DNA of 64,000 nt from Rhizobium mongolense USDA 1844 (GTDB lineage: Bacteria > Pseudomonadota > Alphaproteobacteria > Rhizobiales > Rhizobiaceae): positions 372,001-436,000 of the forward strand of contig NZ_ATTQ01000003.1 of NCBI RefSeq assembly GCF_000419765.1. Reading direction: 5' to 3'. The notes below the pieces were generated by a model. The model did not search any database and was not told where the DNA came from. It worked only from the letters and a program-made list of their open reading frames with translations. The position numbers were made by a program, and so were the translations under genes. Positions 18,063-26,233 of the stretch are shown piece after piece (positions within the stretch are counted from its first letter, which is position 1; each line of letters opens with the position of its first letter).

Positions 18063-18833
18063 TCAGAGTTTGGCGGCGCATTTTGCCAGGATGTCGAGGT
18101 AGCCTTCGACATTCCAGGCCGAACGGCCGATGAAGAGCCCGTCGATATGCGGGCTGACGATCAGTTCGTCGCAGTTCTGTGGGTTGACTGACCCGCCATA
18201 AAGGCAGGGGATCTTCCGGCCGAGCACAGCTTCGGCAACGGCGATTATTTCAGACTGGTGGGCATCTGCGTAATCCGCAGTCGCCGGAATGCCCTTTTCG
18301 CCGATCGCCCAGACGGGCTCGTAGGCCAGCAGGATCTCGGCGCTCTTCTGGGCGCTCGAAAGTTTCGAAAGTGCGCCACGAACCTGGGCCGCTAGGATGT
18401 CGGCAGCCTTCCCGCTTTCACGGTCGGAGAGCGTCTCGCCAATGCAGATCAACGGAATGAGACCGTGGCGAACGGCTGCTTCGGTCTTCAGGCCAACTGT
18501 CTCGTCGGTCTCTCCAAAATGTTCGCGCCGCTCCGAATGGCCGAGCTCGACGAGATCGAGTTCGCAGTCCTTCAGCATCACCGCCGAGACTTCGCCCGTC
18601 CACGCCCCCTCATCGGCCCAGTGCATGTTCTGCGCACCGACCTTCACGGACGTCTTGGCAAGCAGTGTCTTGACCTCGCGTACCGCCGTGAAGGGCGGAA
18701 TCACGAAGCGCTGGATGCGCGGGTCGCGCGCGGCATCCGCGGCTTCGAGGCCACGCGCGAAATGCTGAGCTTGCGCAAGCGTCTTGTTCATCTTCCAGCT
18801 GGTGCCAATCCAGAAGCGCGGTTTTTCGGTCAT
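18063..18833 (-). CDS. eryH: Triose-phosphate-isomerase-like tetrulose-phosphate isomerase (EryH)
   Basis: The protein has 256 residues of the TIM family. It has WIGTSWKMNKTL at the N-terminus, LGHSERREHFGE with the catalytic His, and LLAYEPVWAIG with the catalytic Glu. Canonical TIM reads NWKMN; here Ser replaces the substrate-binding Asn, which fits a specialised relative. In Brucella EryH (formerly TpiA2) is one of the three isomerases EryC, EryH and EryI that carry the four-carbon ketose phosphate on to D-erythrose-4-phosphate. Its start overlaps the eryR stop by 4 bases. Called tpiB in R. leguminosarum papers. Confidence 0.9.
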   Translation of the reverse strand: MTEKPRFWIGTSWKMNKTLAQAQHFARGLEAADAARDPRIQRFVIPPFTAVREVKTLLAKTSVKVGAQNMHWADEGAWTGEVSAVMLKDCELDLVELGHSERREHFGETDETVGLKTEAAVRHGLIPLICIGETLSDRESGKAADILAAQVRGALSKLSSAQKSAEILLAYEPVWAIGEKGIPATADYADAHQSEIIAVAEAVLGRKIPCLYGGSVNPQNCDELIVSPHIDGLFIGRSAWNVEGYLDILAKCAAKL

Positions 18834-19606
18834 GTCGGATCCTGCGTTGATGCGATGGTGAGCGTAATGCCCGCCTGCTCGAATTCCTCCAGGAAAGCAG
18901 CATCCGGTGCGACGTCGGTTATAACGGCGTCGAAGTCGGCGAGATCCGCCATGACGTGCAGTGCGGTGTGGCCAATGCGCTGGTGGTTGACCAGGAGGCA
19001 GGTCCTGGCCGACGACGCGATCATCGCCCGCTTGGCGCGCACGACGTTGTCGTCCATATGGTAGGCGAGCCTGCCGCGGACGGCCGGCGTCGAAATGAAG
19101 GCGATGTCGGCCCTCAGTCGCGACAGTGCCTCTTCGGTGACGACGCCGAGATAGGCGTTGAACTTCGCCGAATAGATGCCCCCGAGCGCGATCAGCGTGA
19201 TGCCGCTTTCGCCCTTCAGCCGCTCCATGATCGCCGCGTTGTTGGTGATCACCGTCAGTGGACGCTTCTGCAGCAACATTTCCCCGAGTACGGCCGCCAT
19301 TGAGCCGTCGTTTACCATCACGGTCATTCCCGGCTCCACCAGTTCCAGCGCGGTCTGCGCCATTGCGAGCTTGGCCTCGGTGCCCTGGCGCTCGCGAATG
19401 CGAAAGTCGCTTTCGAACTGCATTCCGGCATCGATGGTCGCGCCCCCCCGAACCTTGCGCAGGACACCCGCCTGCTCGAGATCGTCGAGATCGCGATGGA
19501 TCGTCATCTTCGACACGGCGAAGCGATCGGCAAGGTCGTCGAGATCGACGGTCTTGTTTTCGACGAGCAGGTTGACGATCAACTGCTGCCGTTCTTCCCG
19601 TCTCAT
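18830..19606 (-). CDS. eryR: DeoR family regulator of the erythritol locus (EryR)
   Basis: The protein has 258 residues. The N-terminal DeoR helix-turn-helix (VDLDDLADRFAVSKMTIHRD) spans about residues 4-58. The C-terminal sugar-phosphate sensor domain has MVNDGSMAAVLGEML, ITNNAAI and LLVNHQRIG. It heads the operon with eryH and eryI. A nested palindrome directly upstream (19633-19680) is a probable operator. By position it matches eryR of R. leguminosarum. Confidence 0.88.
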   Translation of the reverse strand: MRREERQQLIVNLLVENKTVDLDDLADRFAVSKMTIHRDLDDLEQAGVLRKVRGGATIDAGMQFESDFRIRERQGTEAKLAMAQTALELVEPGMTVMVNDGSMAAVLGEMLLQKRPLTVITNNAAIMERLKGESGITLIALGGIYSAKFNAYLGVVTEEALSRLRADIAFISTPAVRGRLAYHMDDNVVRAKRAMIASSARTCLLVNHQRIGHTALHVMADLADFDAVITDVAPDAAFLEEFEQAGITLTIASTQDPT

Positions 19607-19632
19607 CCCCGTTCTCCGCCCTCGTTCTGATT

Positions 19633-19680
19633 CAAAATAACGATTATCTCGTGATAATCAACAAGAATTGTGTTATTTTG
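19633..19680. promoter_or_regulatory. Nested palindrome, probable operator of eryR
   Basis: The outer arms CAAAATAAC (19633-19641) and GTTATTTTG (19672-19680) are perfectly complementary. The inner arms GATTATC (19642-19648) and GATAATC (19653-19659) are also perfect. It sits 26 bases before the eryR start. A 15-base part, 19664-19678, recurs inverted at 25338-25352 before the ery transporter genes. Confidence 0.6.
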
Positions 19681-19706
19681 CGATGAAAGCTTGTTGTCTT
19701 GATATG

Positions 19707-20642
19707 CTACTCCAACAGGGCCTGCGCGGTTCGCTCGTCCGTTATAAGCCCGAAAAGGCGGCGGCTGTTGAGAATTGCCCGGATGGCCGGCACCTTCGCC
19801 TGTCCGCCCGCCAGCGCCACAAGCCGCTCCCTCGTGGTTTTAGGGAATGACGCGGAAAGCGTGCGCGCTGTTAGCGTCGTCTCAAGGATGTGGCCGTCGG
19901 CGTCGAAAAAGTGCCCGAGGATTTCGCCGACGCCGCCTGCGGCGGCAATGTCCTCCATTTCACGGGGCTCAACCACGCCGGACAAAACAAGCTGCGCCTC
20001 TGCATCGACAGTTCCCAGGCCAACGAGCTTCAGATCGGCATTGTTGGCCAGATCGAAGACTTCTTTGACGGCACGCTGCGCCTTCAACACTTCACGGTCC
20101 TCGCCGGTATTGGCGAAGAATGGAACCGGCATGACATAGGCATGGGTACCCGTCTTTTCGGCGATGCGGTGCATCACGTCATAGGGATTGGCGCCGTAGT
20201 TTCGTGTCAGGCCGCCAAGCAACGAGACGAAGCGCAGGCCCTTCGCGTTCACCCTTGGCATATACTGGACGGCGGCGGAAAGCGTGCGGCCGTGACCAAG
20301 GCCGATGACCGTATTGTCGCCGCGCTCGATCTCGCGCTTGAGATAGCCGGCGCCCGCATGGCCGAGCGCGCGAAGCGGCAACCCTTCCTCGCCGAGATCG
20401 GGTGCGACCTCGCAATATTGGAGCCCGAACCGTTCGGAAAGCCGCATCTCCAGCTCGACGCATTCGACGATATCCCCGTCGATGGTGACTTTGACGACGC
20501 CATCGGCAACCGCTCTCGCGATCAGGCGATGCGCCTTTACCGATGGCACGCCGAGGCGCCGGGCGACGTCGGACTGCGTTAGCCCGCCCGCATAGTGAAG
20601 CCAGGCAGCACGCACGGCTAGCGTATTATCGGCGTCCGTCAT
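19707..20642 (-). CDS. eryD: SorC family transcriptional regulator EryD
   Basis: The protein has 311 residues. An N-terminal HTH (AGGLTQSDVARRLGVPSVKA) is followed by the SorC sugar-binding domain with VIGLGHGRTLSAAV, GGLTRNYGANPYDV and LVGLGTVDAEAQLVLSGV. In Brucella and rhizobia EryD represses the ery genes until erythritol is present. The start at 20642 has AAAGGGA upstream. It closes the eryABCD series, 72 bases after eryC. Confidence 0.92.
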   Translation of the reverse strand: MTDADNTLAVRAAWLHYAGGLTQSDVARRLGVPSVKAHRLIARAVADGVVKVTIDGDIVECVELEMRLSERFGLQYCEVAPDLGEEGLPLRALGHAGAGYLKREIERGDNTVIGLGHGRTLSAAVQYMPRVNAKGLRFVSLLGGLTRNYGANPYDVMHRIAEKTGTHAYVMPVPFFANTGEDREVLKAQRAVKEVFDLANNADLKLVGLGTVDAEAQLVLSGVVEPREMEDIAAAGGVGEILGHFFDADGHILETTLTARTLSASFPKTTRERLVALAGGQAKVPAIRAILNSRRLFGLITDERTAQALLE

Positions 20643-20714
20643 CACGGTTCCCTTTCGTATGTCACAGGTGGCGATTTCGCCGTATCGCAATGCTGCCTTT
20701 TAAAGATGCCCGCC

Positions 20715-21647
20715 TTAGATGTTCAAGTCGGCGACGCCTGTGTCGATATGCGGCGCCCAGAAGGCGACGCTTTCGGCGATCTGCGGGATGACCTGACGAT
20801 CGTTGGGCTCGCGTTCCTTGAAGGAGAGTTCCAGGCAAATTTCATTGTCCTTCGCCCCACCTTCGGCAAGTGCCTGAAGCAGAGGCGCGGGCTGGATGCG
20901 GCCCTTAGCGTTGAATTCTGCAGTAAAGGGCCGGTGTCCGCCCTTGTCCATCAGGCTCTGCTTGATGTGGATGATCGGCGATACCGGCGGGACGGCGCGT
21001 GCCCAGGCATAGGGGTTGTAGTCGTCGGGGTTGGCGGAGGTGATGTCGCCATGATCGATATCCGCCATCATCCACATCGGGATGGCCAATCCGGCGGCTG
21101 CCAGCCGCTTCTGCAGCGACAGGCATGCGGCAACCGTCTCGCCGAACTCGCGGCCGATGCTCATCGGCTCCCAGAAGATGTAGGAAAGGCCTGAAGCGCG
21201 TGCGTGGTCGGCTATCTGTGCCCAGCAGTCGATCGCGATCTTGACCAGTTCCTCGCGTCTGACCGGATCGTCGAAGTCCTTGTAGGTGAAGATTGCAAAC
21301 TGCGTTCCGACGGAGTGGCCGCCGAGATCGGCGGTGATGTCGGCAAAAGTCTTGAACCAGTCGATGTAATAGCGGCGCACATCGGCATCTGGATGTCCGA
21401 AGTGGTTGAGGCGACCATAAGGTCCCGTCATGCCTGATGTGACCCGCACACCCGTGCGCTTCAGCGCGGCGTTCATCGTGCGCGCCAGGCGGCGGATCAC
21501 GGGCGCCTGCCAGCTTGGATTGATGAACTCGTGGGTCAGCTGGAGGTCGCGGATCCTCAAGTCTCGCGCGACCGTCTCGATGAGGTCGTCGGGGTCTGCG
21601 AAGCGATTCACAAGTGGATTGGTATTGAGCGAAAGGGTCAGCGGCAT
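20715..21647 (-). CDS. eryC: Tetrulose-phosphate racemase EryC (xylose-isomerase-like TIM barrel)
   Basis: The protein has 310 residues of the AP-endonuclease 2/sugar isomerase family. The landmarks YIFWEPMSIGREFGETV, WMMADIDHGDITSANPDDY and IIHIKQSL hold the metal-binding Glu, Asp and His residues expected of this barrel. In Brucella EryC converts L-3-tetrulose-4-phosphate to the D form. It was long mis-assigned as a dehydrogenase. The start at 21647 lies 11 bases after the eryB stop; a longer frame would overlap eryB. Confidence 0.9.
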   Translation of the reverse strand: MPLTLSLNTNPLVNRFADPDDLIETVARDLRIRDLQLTHEFINPSWQAPVIRRLARTMNAALKRTGVRVTSGMTGPYGRLNHFGHPDADVRRYYIDWFKTFADITADLGGHSVGTQFAIFTYKDFDDPVRREELVKIAIDCWAQIADHARASGLSYIFWEPMSIGREFGETVAACLSLQKRLAAAGLAIPMWMMADIDHGDITSANPDDYNPYAWARAVPPVSPIIHIKQSLMDKGGHRPFTAEFNAKGRIQPAPLLQALAEGGAKDNEICLELSFKEREPNDRQVIPQIAESVAFWAPHIDTGVADLNI

Positions 21648-21658
21648 GGCAATATCCT

Positions 21659-23170
21659 TCACGCTGCGGCAAGGCGGATTGAAGCAAACCACTCGCCAAA
21701 GGCTGCACGTTCCGCTTCGCTCAGATGCAGGTAATGCTTGGTGCGGCGGTAGAGGATGTCTTCGGCCGTCGCGGCCCATTCCGTCGCAACGAGATAGCGG
21801 GCCTCGGCCTCATAAAGCTGCCCGCCGAAATGCCGCCCGAGCCCTTGGATGCCGGTCGCACCCGCAATCACATTCTTCGTGCGGGCGCCATAGAGACGGC
21901 CGTAGTGATGCACGAGCTTGCGCGGCATCCATGGATAGGCATCGCGCAGGCTGTTGGCGAAGGTCTCGTAGTCGGCATTCGGAATTTCGCCGCCGGGCAA
22001 CGGCGCCTTCTCCGTCCAGTCTCCGCTCATATTCGGAAAAATATGCTTGAGACGTTGCATGCCCCGTTCGGCAAGCTCACGGAATGTGGTGATCTTACCA
22101 CCGAAGACGTTGAGTAGAGGAGCGCCGCCCGTCTCGTCGAGATCGAAGACATAGTCGCGGGTAACGGCGGACGGATTGCCCTTGCCGTCGTCGAAAAGTG
22201 GACGAACGCCGGAGAAGCTATGCAGCACATCCTCCCGGCGTAGCTTCTCCTTGAAGTAGCGATTGACCGCCTTCAAAAGATAATCGATTTCCGCATCGTC
22301 GGCGGACACATCCTCGGCGCGGCCTTCATAGGCGATATCGGTCGTCCCGATCAGCGCCTTGTCGCCCTCATAGGGGTTGATGAAAATGACGCGCTTGTCG
22401 TGGTTCTGGACCAGATAGGCATTGGAGCCGGCCCAGAACTTCGGCACGATGATATGGCTACCCTTCACGAGACGGACGTTGCGGTCGGAGTTCGAGCCGG
22501 TGACACGATTGATAATGTCCATCACCCAGGGGCCGGCGCAGTTGACGAGACATTTTGCACGGAAGGTTCGCGTCTCTCCCGTGAGACTGTTTTTCGTCGT
22601 GACGATCCAGCTGCCGCTCTCACGACGCGCCGAGACGGCTGCCGATCGAGTGAGAATAGTAGCGCCTTTTTCCGCCGCGCTGACCGCATTCAGGACCACG
22701 AGGCGGGCGTCATCGACCCAGCAATCGGAATATTCGAAGCCGCGCGTGTATTGATCGAGGATCGGGGTTCCCTCCGGATCACGCAGCAGATTGAGCGTGC
22801 GTGTCCCCGGCAGCTTTTTGCGGCCGCCAAGGTGATCGTAAAGGAAAAGGCCGAGCCGCACGAGCCACGCCGGACGATCCTGCGGGCTGTGCGGCAGGAC
22901 GAAGCGCATCGGCCAGATGATATGAGGCGCGGCATTGAGCAACACTTCACGCTCGATCAGCGCCTCGCGCACCAGGCGGAATTCGTAGTATTCGAGATAA
23001 CGCAGACCGCCATGCACCAGCTTGCCCGAACGAGACGAGGTTCCCTGTGCCAGATCGTCCTTATCGCACAGCGCGACTTTCAGGCCGCGGCCCGCAGCAT
23101 CGCGTGCGATTCCCGCACCATTGATTCCTCCGCCGATAACGAAGAGATCCAGGAGGTCGGGTTCAGTCAT
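21659..23170 (-). CDS. eryB: Erythritol-phosphate dehydrogenase EryB (GlpD family)
   Basis: The protein has 503 residues of the FAD-dependent glycerol-3-phosphate dehydrogenase family. LFVIGGGINGAGIARDAAGR near residues 8-27 is the FAD-binding turn; TSSRSGKLVHGGLRYLEYYE and FGGKITTFREL are family landmarks. EryB oxidises L-erythritol-4-phosphate to the ketose phosphate, passing electrons to quinone at the membrane. AAGGAG lies 6 bases before the ATG at 23170. It follows eryA by 38 bases. Confidence 0.93.
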   Translation of the reverse strand: MTEPDLLDLFVIGGGINGAGIARDAAGRGLKVALCDKDDLAQGTSSRSGKLVHGGLRYLEYYEFRLVREALIEREVLLNAAPHIIWPMRFVLPHSPQDRPAWLVRLGLFLYDHLGGRKKLPGTRTLNLLRDPEGTPILDQYTRGFEYSDCWVDDARLVVLNAVSAAEKGATILTRSAAVSARRESGSWIVTTKNSLTGETRTFRAKCLVNCAGPWVMDIINRVTGSNSDRNVRLVKGSHIIVPKFWAGSNAYLVQNHDKRVIFINPYEGDKALIGTTDIAYEGRAEDVSADDAEIDYLLKAVNRYFKEKLRREDVLHSFSGVRPLFDDGKGNPSAVTRDYVFDLDETGGAPLLNVFGGKITTFRELAERGMQRLKHIFPNMSGDWTEKAPLPGGEIPNADYETFANSLRDAYPWMPRKLVHHYGRLYGARTKNVIAGATGIQGLGRHFGGQLYEAEARYLVATEWAATAEDILYRRTKHYLHLSEAERAAFGEWFASIRLAAA

Positions 23171-23208
23171 GTCATGCTCCTTCGATGCTTGCTGCATCAA
23201 ACCTTGAT

Positions 23209-24783
23209 TTACTCGTCTACCGGCGATGTCGTTGCGGCTCGGGCGAGCTTGCCCCAGGCAGGCGCCATTGCCTGGCGCACATCGGTGTAGGCGGAAAATA
23301 GCCGGTCGAACCGGGCAGCTTCGTTTACGTCCGGAATCTCCGCGTCGCCGAGCAGCGGCGTCACCCAGTCGGCAATGCATTCGTCCATGCTAGAATAGAC
23401 GCCGACGGCCACTGCGGCCATCATCGCCACGCCGGCGGCCCCCGTCTCATCGCGGCGCGACTGGCGGATCGGTGCGTTAACGGCGGCCGAGAGTGAACGG
23501 CGAAGGGCGACCGAGCGTGTTGCGCCGCCCGTGATCCGTAACTCGTCGGGCATCGCGCCCATTGCCGCGTAGCAATCGCGGGTGGCAAGCCCCAACCCTT
23601 CGACCACACTGCGCAGCAGGTCGGGGAAGCCGTGGCGCGTAGAAAGCCCCGTGAAGCCCGCGCGTGCATTGGCGTTGACGAAGGGCCCACGTTCCCCAGC
23701 TTCGGAGATGTAGGGATGGTAAAGCACCGAACCCGGCCGGCTTTCCGCAAACCAGCCGTCGATGCGCGCAATCAGGTCTGCATGCGAAGCAGGCTTGCCC
23801 GCCTCGGCCATTAAGTAGGCGGCGACGTCCAGGATCCAGTCGATGTTGATCGTAGCGCCCATGTTGGTCTGGACCTGGGTGACGATGCCGGGGACGGGCA
23901 GAGCGATCACATATCCCGTACCCTCATGATTGAGCTGAACGTTAGCAACAGCCTTGGCACGCATGTGCACGCCCGTCGAACCGATCGTCGAGCAGGCGGC
24001 ATTGCGAGCGCCGCTGCGCACGCCTGCACCCAGCGCCGTCATCGCCATGTCGACATAACCAAGGCAGACCGGCGTACCGGCAAGAAGTCCGCAGGCCCTC
24101 GCCGCCTCGGATGTCAGCGGGTGAGTGATCTCGGTGCCGTCGATGATTTCAGGAAGAAGCGCCCGTCTATGGCTCAGGCCGAGCGCATCGATCACCACCG
24201 CATCATATTGCCGCGTCCGGAAGTTGCCGAAGGTAAAGCTCGCTTCGGACGGATCGGTCGCCCGCACGGTTGTCAGGTTGAGATAAAGCCAGTCCTTGCA
24301 GTGCAGCGCCGTCTCCGCTCGGTCGAGAAGGTCCGGTGTGAAGCGATCCATATGGGCGAGTTGTGCACCCTGCTGGCAAGTGTTGAGGCCGGTGCCTGTT
24401 GCCTCGAAGCGGGCACGGTTCTCATTTCCGCCGGCAAGCGACGTGACGGTCGGTGCGGCGCGCGCATCGAGCCATAGCCAGGCATCAGCGACCGGCATAT
24501 TGCCGCGGCCGACGAGCCAGGTGCCGTCGCCCTGGCCGGTGACCGCGACGGATGCGGTGCGTGATGCGAGATTGGGTACCTTTTCTCCAAGGCCACGTAA
24601 CGCGCTGGCGCAATCGAGCCAAGTCTGACCGAGCGCCTGCGTTGCGGAGCCGTCGTCTCCCGTCGTGTATCTGTTGCGTACGGAGGCCGTGGCGATCTGG
24701 CGTCCGGACAGATTAAAGGCCACCGCCTTGATGACGGAGGTACCGGCATCGATCCCGATGATGATCTTCTCAGTCGATGTCAT
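23209..24783 (-). CDS. eryA: Erythritol kinase EryA (FGGY family)
   Basis: The protein has 524 residues. The N-terminal ATPase fold begins IIIGIDAGTSVIKAVAF; SVAVTGQGDGTWLVG and LRITGGATRSVALRR near residue 415 are FGGY landmarks. It phosphorylates erythritol to L-erythritol-4-phosphate, the first step of the pathway. It heads the leftward eryABCD operon and faces the transporter genes across a 793-bp control region. No strong ribosome site is visible before the ATG. Confidence 0.93.
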   Translation of the reverse strand: MTSTEKIIIGIDAGTSVIKAVAFNLSGRQIATASVRNRYTTGDDGSATQALGQTWLDCASALRGLGEKVPNLASRTASVAVTGQGDGTWLVGRGNMPVADAWLWLDARAAPTVTSLAGGNENRARFEATGTGLNTCQQGAQLAHMDRFTPDLLDRAETALHCKDWLYLNLTTVRATDPSEASFTFGNFRTRQYDAVVIDALGLSHRRALLPEIIDGTEITHPLTSEAARACGLLAGTPVCLGYVDMAMTALGAGVRSGARNAACSTIGSTGVHMRAKAVANVQLNHEGTGYVIALPVPGIVTQVQTNMGATINIDWILDVAAYLMAEAGKPASHADLIARIDGWFAESRPGSVLYHPYISEAGERGPFVNANARAGFTGLSTRHGFPDLLRSVVEGLGLATRDCYAAMGAMPDELRITGGATRSVALRRSLSAAVNAPIRQSRRDETGAAGVAMMAAVAVGVYSSMDECIADWVTPLLGDAEIPDVNEAARFDRLFSAYTDVRQAMAPAWGKLARAATTSPVDE

Positions 24784-25431
24784 CGCAGGACTATCTCGCC
24801 TCTATTGCGAACGCCTCGGCGGCTGTTACGCGCGTCCAATTCATCTGAAGTCCTCCCGATCGGCAAGATTCGTTGGGGATTCGGCATCCGGCTGCCAACT
24901 GCTTCGGTCCTTCTGTGGCCTGCGGCAACGCTCTGCCTTTTGCAAATCCTCGATGAAATATGTAGCGGAACCTCAGACAGGCGCCTCGTTGCGGAACATA
25001 ACATAATGATACCATAAGACCAGTAAGATTTTGCTGGCATTGCAATTTTTTTCAGCTAAAATAAATCCCATAAGAGTGAAGAGAGCCTCTTGCGAAATGA
25101 TGGGCTGCAAGGCCATCGTCGCCAGTCTCTGCTGCGTCGGATCTGAATAATACGCAATCTATACAGTGGGTTATATGCGTATGCCGGGCAGGGAGCGCAG
25201 AGGCGAGTTTGTGCGTTTGCTTCCAATTATTCCGCGCTGCAGCGGGAAAAACTGAACGCAAAGTCACGCGTTTTTGCTCACGTTCTCATCAAGTGGCCAT
25301 TGACACGTGCCGAAAAATATAACATGGTTTTCGACGTAAATAACACAATTCTATCACGGAGGTGCGCTTCCGGATCGAGAGCCCAGGCGGTTGGAGGAGA
25401 CAGTCGCCGGTCGTGCTGAGGAGGCTTCCAG
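24784..25431. promoter_or_regulatory. Divergent control region eryA / transporter operon
   Basis: No larger gene fits here. Visible elements are an inverted repeat ATACGCA (25150-25156)/TGCGTAT (25176-25182), two CCATAAGA-like direct repeats near 25010 and 25069, and AAATAACACAATTCT (25338-25352), the inverse of part of the eryR operator. EryD and EryR sites are expected in this stretch. Confidence 0.5.
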
Positions 25432-25593
25432 ATGAGGATTTTTGTCCACGGTTGCGGTCCTGCCGGTGATCTGCCGATTGTTTGCTCTGGTGCGGCACGC
25501 AACGGGTCCGCCGGTCTGAGATTGCTTCCGCGCGCGCCCTTCTTTCCTAACCGTTCAAGTCAAAGGCCGTCCGGACATGAGTACACCGCCTGA
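25432..25593 (+). CDS. Possible leader peptide overlapping the DUF2291 start
   Basis: A 53-codon frame starting MRIFVHGCGPAGDLPIVCSG has GAGGAGG 7 bases before its ATG, a better ribosome site than that of the following gene. It ends at 25593, inside the DUF2291 gene that starts at 25577, so ribosomes finishing here could restart. No family is recognised. It may be a translation-coupling leader or a chance frame. Confidence 0.35.
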   Translation: MRIFVHGCGPAGDLPIVCSGAARNGSAGLRLLPRAPFFPNRSSQRPSGHEYTA

Positions 25594-26233
25594 TTATGCA
25601 GCATCAAAGCCGAGCAGCGGCAATTTCAAGCTCATGGCAAGCGCGGCGCTTGCCGTCATCGTCCTTGGGGCGATTGCGCTCGATACCACGGTCGTCAAGA
25701 TGGGCTCCGCCAACGATGTCCGCCAACAGGCATTTTCCGCGGAGACTTTCGGCGCAGAGCAGTTCCCGAAGATTAAGGCGAATGTCGAGGATCGGGCCGT
25801 TGCGGTCTCCGAGCTTGCGGCCGCAATCGCTGCCGACAAGAAGGCAGCCGCCGACAAATACGGGACTGCGACGAGCACCGGACCGGTGATCCCTGTTACG
25901 CTGACGGGTGTCTTCGGCGCCCGCAAGGCGAACATGAGTGAGCTAAAAGTCGATGGGTTGCCTCCCGAGACGGTGGTCCGTGTCCAGACCGGTCCTGCGG
26001 TCAATGGCACGGACCTCCGTGACGCGACCGGAACCATCGAATTCGGGCAGTTTACCAACCAGATCCAGTATCAGGATGCCGGTTCGGCTATCAACAACGA
26101 GATGAAGAAGGCGGTCTTTGCAGGCCTCGATCCTGACGCGCTGGATGGAAAGACGGCGACCGTGGTGGGTGTCTTCAAGCTCATCAACCCGAAAAACTGG
26201 CTCGTCACGCCAGTGAAGGTCGAGGTCAAATGA
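25577..26233 (+). CDS. DUF2291 family membrane-anchored protein
   Basis: The protein has 218 residues. One membrane segment (LMASAALAVIVLGAIALDTT) lies near residues 19-38, and the rest is periplasmic. The pattern FGAEQFPKIKANVEDRAV and the C-terminal KLINPKNWLVTPVKVEVK match DUF2291, which is regularly found first in sugar ABC operons of the RbsABC type. The role is unproven; an accessory part of the importer is likely. It overlaps the ATPase gene by 4 bases. Confidence 0.82.
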   Translation: MSTPPDYAASKPSSGNFKLMASAALAVIVLGAIALDTTVVKMGSANDVRQQAFSAETFGAEQFPKIKANVEDRAVAVSELAAAIAADKKAAADKYGTATSTGPVIPVTLTGVFGARKANMSELKVDGLPPETVVRVQTGPAVNGTDLRDATGTIEFGQFTNQIQYQDAGSAINNEMKKAVFAGLDPDALDGKTATVVGVFKLINPKNWLVTPVKVEVK

